DNA of 64,000 nt from Physcia stellaris. Lineage: Eukaryota; Ascomycota; Lecanoromycetes; Caliciales; Physciaceae. Position numbers and translations under genes: made by a program. Of the stretch, positions 57,401-64,000 are shown one piece after another. Within the stretch, counting starts at the first letter, position 1; every line of letters starts with the position of its first letter. The stretch is from assembly GCA_018902385.1 (NCBI GenBank), contig JABSSW010000021.1:248001-312000 (forward strand). The letters are read 5' to 3'. The notes beneath the pieces were generated by a model, which was not told where the DNA came from, ran no database searches, and saw nothing but the letters and a program-made list of their open reading frames with translations.

Positions 57401-59340
57401 TCAAATATCATCATACAAAAATCAATGACGTCACAACAACAAAAATATTTTCAAAAAATTTTACAAAAGTACGTTACAATGCGCTCAAACAAAAAAACAA
57501 TTCGAATAAATTTTTTTATGAATTTTATCGTTTACAATGTCATAATTTTTGTCAATTTCACGATGTTTCATTTAGCAATGCGTAAATTGTTCGCAAATTG
57601 AAATTGAAATTCAAATGATTTAATTGTTTTGTTTGACAACATTGTTGATTTTCAATCAATTTCAATTACAAACGTTGAATTTGATACGATCAATTTCGTT
57701 TCATTGTTAATCGATTACGTCGAAAACATCGACGTTTTTCGTTTGAAAAATTCATAACAATGTTGACGATCGACGAGAAAAAATCAAATAATTATAACGA
57801 CGTCGCACGAAATTTTCATTTCTCACAATGACTAAAAACAATGAAAAAAGAATTCGATTTTTTATCGAAAAATCACATTTGAAATTTAATAAATTTCACG
57901 CTCGATGAAAAAAAATCGTTGAACGATAAATGAATTTACAAATTCAAACGCAATATCGATGACGTTGTAATACGATACAAAATTAAATGATGCGTCAAAA
58001 ATTTTTTACAACAATACGACATTGATTTTGATCAAATTTTTGTTTTCGTCGTCAAATCAATGATTTTTCGAATTTTATTCGTCGTTGTCGTTTTTTTGAA
58101 TTTGAAAATTGAACAAATGAACGTGAAAATTGCGTTTTTATACGAATTCATTGATTCAAATATTTACGTTAAATATTCGATTGAATGTAACAATGACAAA
58201 ATTATTTGCAAATTGAACAAAACATTGTATAATTTGAAACAATTATTCAGATTATGATATAAACGTTTGTTCGAATTTTTTTGCAAAAATTAATTTTCAA
58301 TTTTTTCGACGCGAATTAAAACATATTTGTCACGAATGTTGATTTCAAAAATTTCATCATTATTACATGAATCGATAATATCAAAATCATTGTTTTCAAT
58401 AAAATCATGATTAATAAAACAAAAACGAAATTCAATAACGTTTTCGATATGATTGATTTTAAATCAATAAATTTTTATTTTGATATGATCATTTTCAAAA
58501 ATCGCGAAATGCATATAATTCGTTTTAATCAAAAAGCATATATTCAACGCGTCGTTAAAAATTCGATTTACAAAATGCGAAATTAATTCGAACATTCATG
58601 AAAAAATTATTTGATTCAATTTTCAACGTTAATCAAATTATCGATCAAAATATCAAACAATATCAAACAATGATGAATTCAATCATGTTTGCAATAATAA
58701 AAATCAAATCAAATGTAACGAATGCGATTTTTATAATCAATCGATTTGTTCAAAATTTCAATTTTAATCATATCAAAACAATCAAACGTATTATAATTTA
58801 TCTCAATTTCACGATCAATTTTTGCATAATTTACGACGATAATTTCAACAAAAAATTAAATATCGAAACATATTGCGATGCAAATTGAATTCGTGACAAA
58901 ATTTTCAAAAAATTCATCGAAACATATTTGTTTCTATTAAACGACGATTCGATAAATTGAATGTCAAAATTTCAATTTATCGTGATCACGTTTATTTGCG
59001 TCGTCGAATATATAATCATATCATTCGTCGTCAAAAAAACTATTTGATTCAAACAATTATTCGTTGATTTACGAATTCAAAATCAATCGAACAACAAAAC
59101 AAACGCTTCGAAATTGCAACAACGTTTGATTTTAGAATTGAAATTATCGAATATCACAATTTTTGTCATTTTTATTCGTTTTGTCATCATCATCATCATC
59201 ATCGTTTTGTTGTATGAAACATCACATTGACAATTCACGATTATACGTTGAGACGTTGATGATTTTGCGTTCGAATATACACATAATTACGTTCAAATCG
59301 CAAAAATCGAACATTTATTCAAGCAATTGACAGTTGATTT
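54430..59340 (+). mobile_element. Ty1/copia retrotransposon relic
   Basis: The plus strand keeps the polyprotein order at its 3' end. Reverse transcriptase lies near 58060-58300 (LKIEQMNVKIAFLYEF, IDSNIYVKY, ICKLNKTLYNLKQLFRL, then TGA where Trp is expected). RNase H lies at about 58598-59080 (IKQYQTMMNSIMFAI, IINRFVQNFNFNHIKTIKR, IETYCDAN, with further Trp-to-TGA sites). Upstream, 55245-57600 contains weak gag/integrase-like pieces that I cannot place. LTRs are not resolved by eye, so the limits are approximate. The element is dead. Confidence 0.75.
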
Positions 59341-59354
59341 TTGATTGAATTTCA

Positions 59355-59412
59355 TTGTTGCAATTGCAATTGCAACATTGTTGCAATTTCTATTGCAATT
59401 GCAATTGCAATA
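59355..59412. repeat. (TTGCAA)n palindromic repeat
   Basis: Runs of ttgcaa/attgca repeat with self-complementary character, interrupted by tttcta. It lies just after the copia RNase H remnant. It could be a slipped microsatellite or part of an LTR. Confidence 0.7.
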
Positions 59413-59999
59413 TATATACAAAAATTTTTTTAGCGTGCATTTCACATTAACGTTGTTGAACACGTTAGCGTTGTTGAGCACGATTATGTTACGAACATGT
59501 CTGACAGATAAATCTGACAAATAAATAATTGATATGATAAATGATTAAACAAATATGTTTAAATCGAATTATGTTTTAATTTTTTGACGAAATTAACGTG
59601 ATTTGAAATTTGACGTTCGCACATTGTTTGCAATTTCATCATCGTGTATTTATTTGTTTTTGCAAACTTATTGTTTTCGTTTAATTAATCAATAATACGT
59701 CTATTCAAACACGATTCATGATATTACAATAAATTTTCATTTTTATCGCTCGTCGAGATACGCGAACGTTCAAAAATAAAATTTCAAATCGATCAAGTTT
59801 TTTGACGAAACAAACGACGAAAAATTTTGTTGATCAAACAAACGATTTGAAAATTCTTTTGACGAAATAACGACGAAATTTTCGACGATAAAAAACGATA
59901 AAACGAACAACAAACAATTTATTTATTTTATTTACAATCGTCAATTTTTTATTTCTCGTTATAATTCGAAATCATCATAATTTTTTTCATTTGAAATTT

Positions 60000-62590
60000 C
60001 GTCATTTGAAATTTTTCGTGTCGAAATCGATCGTTATTTGAAACAAATAGTCGACAACATCAACGAAAAAAAAATTGTTATTCAATTCAAACGTCGCAAA
60101 TTCGTTTTTTCGCGTATAAATGTATCGATGAAAAATGACGATATCATTTATTTTTTGAACGTTATCAACGTCAATCAATTGAAATAATAAATCGAAAATC
60201 ATGTCGTCATTTTTTTGCAAAAATTCGATGTTTTGCGTTCGAATCGAAACATTTATTTGAAAATTTTTAATCAATATCAGAAATTTGCGAATGAATTTCA
60301 AAACAACATCAACAAATTCGCAAAAATTAATTTCGAATTAACGAAAAAACGTTCATTGAAAATTCAAAACGATGCAATTTATAACATTTTTCAAAACAAA
60401 TACGACGCGTTGAAATTGAAATATCAAATTTTATCGATCAACGAAAAAAACGTGAAAACAACGATGACGACGATGCGTTTGTTTTCAACGTTTCAAAAAA
60501 ACGTTGTTTCGTCAAATATTTTGATTCATTCACGTTTATCGATGAAATGAATTTCATTTAACGTGTGTGAAAAACGAAAATGCATGATAAAATGACGATC
60601 AACAACGATCATTACAATACGAATTTGTTCGTCGTTATTTTTGTTATTGATTGAATTGTCGACGAAATTGACGATCACATTCAATCGATACGTAACATCG
60701 ATTTCAATCATTTCAAAAATTGATTTATGATGTTGAAATTTTTGTCAAACATTTACGATAATTTTGATTTCAAACGCAACATGCGTAATCAATTTCGAAC
60801 ATTGATCATGAACATTCAAGATTTTCAATCGTTTTATTTCATTTTTTTCGTTTCAATAATTCAACAAATTATAGCGAAATTATCAAGATTGAAAAATTAA
60901 TGAAAAAATTTTCTGAAATTTGAAAAAAACTATGAGCGTGTATTCTCGTGAATTTATCACTTTTGACGAAATCAAAATCATTTTTCAACAAATTTACAAT
61001 CGACAAACGAATTTCAAAAAGAAAAAACGACAACACGTCAACAACGTTTTGAATTATTTCAATTCAAATTCATTTTTGTCGTTTCGATTTCGATATCGTT
61101 CACGAAATTTGTTACATTCGTTTTTTTTGTGAAATCAACGATTTATTTTCATTTCAATGTGAAAATCAAATTTCGTGATTCGATGATTGACAAATTGATC
61201 GTCACGAACAAATGTTTCACATGTGACGAATTGAATCACGTTTGAAAAAAATGTTCGAACGTTCACAAACATCAAAAACGTCATTGACACAAAATGCAAA
61301 TATCGTACATGAATTTAATCGTCGAATCGAACGATTCTAATTCGAAAAATTAATAATTCACATCAAAAACGCGATTGATGAATGTTTAAAAAATTTTTCT
61401 ATTCACAACGATGATTTGTTTGATTTTTTCATCAAACGATTTTGAATCATCAATTGTACGTTATCATTCAACGATAATAAACATAAATTAGAAATTTTAA
61501 TAAATATTAATGCAATTGATTATGCATTCATTGATAAAAAAATCGCGCAATTTGTATGCAACATGTTGAACATGAAATTCGTATTTTTATTGAAATCGAA
61601 ATCATTGATTGAATTCGACGATCGTTAAATTTCATCAATAATTCATGTCATATATTTTAAATTAACAATAAAATTGCATTTCGAATTGATCGTTTTTCTG
61701 TTAATCATCGATTTGAATAATCATTCGATAATTTTAAAAAAATCGTGAATGAACAAACATGAAATCATATTGAACATGATTTACGATAAATTGATTTTCA
61801 AATCGTTTAAATGCAATTATCATGACAATATATTCAATCAAATTGTTCAAATTCGACGTTTGAAAATTTTCAAATCAAATCGACGATGAAATGTATTTAA
61901 TTGACGTCGTGATATTTTATTATCGCAAAAAAACAATTCGAAACATATAACGATAATAAAATTTCGATATATCATTTTGTTTCGTTTCAAAATCAAATTT
62001 TTGCTTTTTACAATTGAAAATGAATCAAATGTATTCGATTCGAAATGTTTCGAATGTTCAATTCATTCGAACGTCGATAACGATGACGAATCGTCAATCA
62101 TCGAATCAAATAATTCAAAAATTGATATCATAACAATTACGAAAACGACATTCATAAAAAAAAAAACTTGAAAAAACAACGCAACAAACGTTGAAAAATC
62201 AAAAAACAACAATTCGAAATTTTTTCATTATCGAGATTGAATTCAGACGATTCAATGAATATCGCGATGATTGATGCAATTTTCTTTTGTTTATTCGTCA
62301 ATTTCAAAGATAAAAAACAAAAAATGCAATGTTTTTTCATTACAATCAATCAAATCGATTTCGCGTTCAAAACATTGCGAACAAATTTTGAATCGTTAAA
62401 AATTGCTGTCATGATCAAAGAAATTTTGAAACATAAACAAGTCAAGTCGATTCTTGAACGTATAATGAAAAAAATATTCAAATATTTCAAACATTTGTCA
62501 AAAATATTCGATTTTCAAAAACATGTTGAAAATACAATTTTCGCAAATGTGTCGATCAAATGTTGCAATCAGAATTCAATTGTATAAATC
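60000..62590 (+). mobile_element. Ty3/gypsy retrotransposon relic (gag, zinc knuckle, protease, start of pol)
   Basis: A coiled-coil gag-like stretch at 60215-60550 (NEFQNNINKFAKINFELTKK) is followed near 61210 by a CCHC knuckle, CFTCDELNHV-stop-KKC. The stop replaces the usual Trp. A retropepsin-like region follows at about 61490-61790 (AIDYAFIDKKIAQFVC, then IDLNNHSIILKKSWMNKH). After it, 62237-62587 matches the linker before reverse transcriptase (NIAMIDAIFFC, then IFKYFKHLSKIFDF). The RT itself is missing, so the copy is truncated and inactive. Confidence 0.65.
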
Positions 62591-63423
62591 GATCAATTGA
62601 AATTAACGTTTTGATATTCGTATATTTTTTGTGTTTCATTTGCATATATGTTATTAAAATAACGAAATTCAAAACAATAAAATGACAATCATTCATACAT
62701 CTTTCAATAAATTATGAAATTCAAATTAGCAATTTTCGTTATATCATCAAGATCAATTACAGCATGAACGCACAGTAATATTTAATCGTCGAGCAATACA
62801 ACAATCGATTTGCAATATTTCAACAATAATCAATTTCATTGAAAATATTCAATCTTGTCAAATCAGAAATCGATTTAATTGCATTGACAACATTCAATAT
62901 TATTCAATATATTTTCAATTACGTCGATAACATTTATTTATTCATTTTACGAATTTTTCGCGAATTCGTTTATTTATCATTCAATCAAATTGACGATTTC
63001 AACATTTACATTCGATTTGACGATCATGTTATTTTCATCAAAATTATCAATTTTTTCGAGTTTTGTATCAAAAATTGTACGCAAAAATTCGAAAATTGCG
63101 TTTTTTTTGATTTTTGCGTTATCGTCACGAGTAGTCGAATTTATTTTTCGTCATCAAAATTTTCGTTTTTTTCGATTCGCATCAAATATCGTATGCAAAG
63201 ATTCAGAAAATGCATTCATTATTATTTTTATTTCGAAATTTGATTTTTTTTTTAATCATTTTTTTTATACATTTGTTTATTCGCGAATGATTCAAAAACG
63301 ACGCAAAATTTTCGATTGTTGTATTACGAACACACGAATTCAAATTTTATTAATGTTTTGAAATGCGATTGATATCAACAAGCAAAAAAAACACAAAAAA
63401 TTTATCATGTTCGAAAGCACGAA
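62591..63423. other. AT-rich tract, no assigned element
   Basis: Open but low-complexity frames (62839-63361). A motif reading about YQKLYAKIRKL near 63065 and HQISYAKIQKMH near 63180 resembles HQKLYANVQKIYY near 63725, so the tract may hold internal repeats of the next fragment. Confidence 0.35.
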
Positions 63424-63888
63424 TTGACAATGAAAAGCAAAATAAAACAAAAAACGAAAAAGTTGTTAAAACAACAAAAAAAAACTCGTTTGATCAAAAA
63501 ACGAATTGAAAAATATATTTGTCGACGTTGCAAAAACAATACGAAATTTGACAACAACATCAAATTTCACGAACATATTCGCATTCGACATGCAAAAAAG
63601 TCGAAATTTGTTTCGTCGCAATCAATTGTTTCATTTGTTTTCGAATCGAAATTTTTTACGTCGTTTCGATCGATAATTTTTCATCGTTCACGTCATCGAA
63701 ATTTATATTTTTTTCGATGTTCGCATCAGAAATTGTACGCGAACGTTCAGAAAATATATTATTTATTTCGTCGATTGCAACATCAAAAAAATCGATATTT
63801 TGAACAGAAATTGTCTCACGATCAGTCATTGCATCGAAATTTTCTCGTTTTTCGATTGCGACATTCAAATCGATGTGCAAATCGTTGA
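63424..63888 (+). pseudogene. C2H2 zinc-finger-containing fragment within the AT-rich block
   Basis: A 154-codon frame, strongly basic at first (KIKQKTKKLLKQQKKTRL). It then has one C2H2-type finger, CRRCKNNTKFDNNIKFHEHI-RIRH (C-x2-C, then H-x-H and a further H), followed by a Ser/Arg/His-rich stretch. The frame is mutated like its surroundings but by chance stays open. Probably a retroelement-associated or repeat-family gene fragment, not a working host gene. Confidence 0.4.
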
Positions 63889-64000
63889 AAAATGCAAACG
63901 TTGTTTGTTCGTCTATTTCGTTTCGTATTTTTATATCGAAATTTTATTTCATCGTGAACGATTTGTTTCATATGTTCGTTAAAAAGTCGAATTCATTTAA

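Larger units (their letters stand above)
54420..64000. repeat. AT-rich, RIP-like mutated transposon block with CpC/CpT depletion
   Basis: Composition changes abruptly near 54,420 and stays AT-rich to the end of the window. A hand tally on nine 60-nt lines (starting 54661, 55681, 56641, 57481, 58021, 60241, 61321, 62401, 63061) found 73 C's: 5 before T, none before C, and the rest before A or G. G is correspondingly rare after A or G. All frames carry frequent stops. Two LTR-retrotransposon relics (copia and gypsy) and a zinc-finger fragment are recognisable. No intact gene is present. Confidence 0.9.

Noticed and set aside
59170-59215. catcatcatcatcatcat run as a possible CRISPR-like or satellite repeat
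   Set aside because: Simple trinucleotide slippage within the copia relic; no spacers.

Overview
This window is nuclear DNA from a filamentous ascomycete (Pezizomycotina). The evidence is short GT-AG introns (mostly 45-100 nt), secreted Thr/Ser-rich protein architecture, sugar and amino-acid permeases of fungal type, and LTR-retrotransposon relics. A Leotiomycete-like host is my guess from overall gene flavour and cannot be proven from sequence alone.

Layout: (1) 1-2.4 kb holds the 3' end of an MFS sugar transporter and an aldo/keto reductase. (2) 2.4-21.9 kb is almost gene-free although its base composition looks ordinary. It carries one secreted Apple/PAN-like gene (10.0-11.4 kb), broken coding fragments (a helicase P-loop piece, two copies of an acidic N-terminal segment, a Ty3/gypsy integrase-chromodomain stub) and a 57-bp minisatellite. 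(3) 22-22.8 kb holds a secreted transglycosylase/lysozyme-like gene, followed by 3.2 kb without a gene. (4) 26.0-42.9 kb is the most striking part: five paralogous multi-exon genes of a family I do not recognise, two on the minus strand (26.0-29.6 and 30.6-31.7 kb) and three on the plus strand (34.1-37.0, 37.8-39.8, 41.0-42.9 kb). All share an N-terminal module of about 200-240 residues with a common intron pattern. The module ends in a [S/T]TRGxxPGL motif, and each protein then has a different tail, usually long, disordered and carrying basic clusters. (5) 43.6-53.4 kb holds a nuclear-looking hypothetical protein, an MDR-type oxidoreductase with a GC-AG intron, an 840-residue beta-propeller-like protein and a 12-exon amino-acid permease. 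Two introns of the permease are near copies of each other. (6) From about 54.4 kb to the end the composition switches abruptly to an AT-rich block containing ruined Ty1/copia and Ty3/gypsy elements.

The AT-rich block looks like the product of a RIP-like mutation process, but with an unexpected context. C survives before A or G and is nearly absent before C or T. That is the reverse of classical CpA-directed RIP. Conserved tryptophan codons in the copia relic have become TGA, as expected from this context.

The ordinary genes (transporters, AKR, MDR, permease) look like housekeeping or secondary metabolism and do not form an obvious pathway together. The candidate undescribed system is the five-gene family at 26-43 kb. 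Its members look like nuclear, tail-diversified proteins, but no function can be assigned from the sequence.
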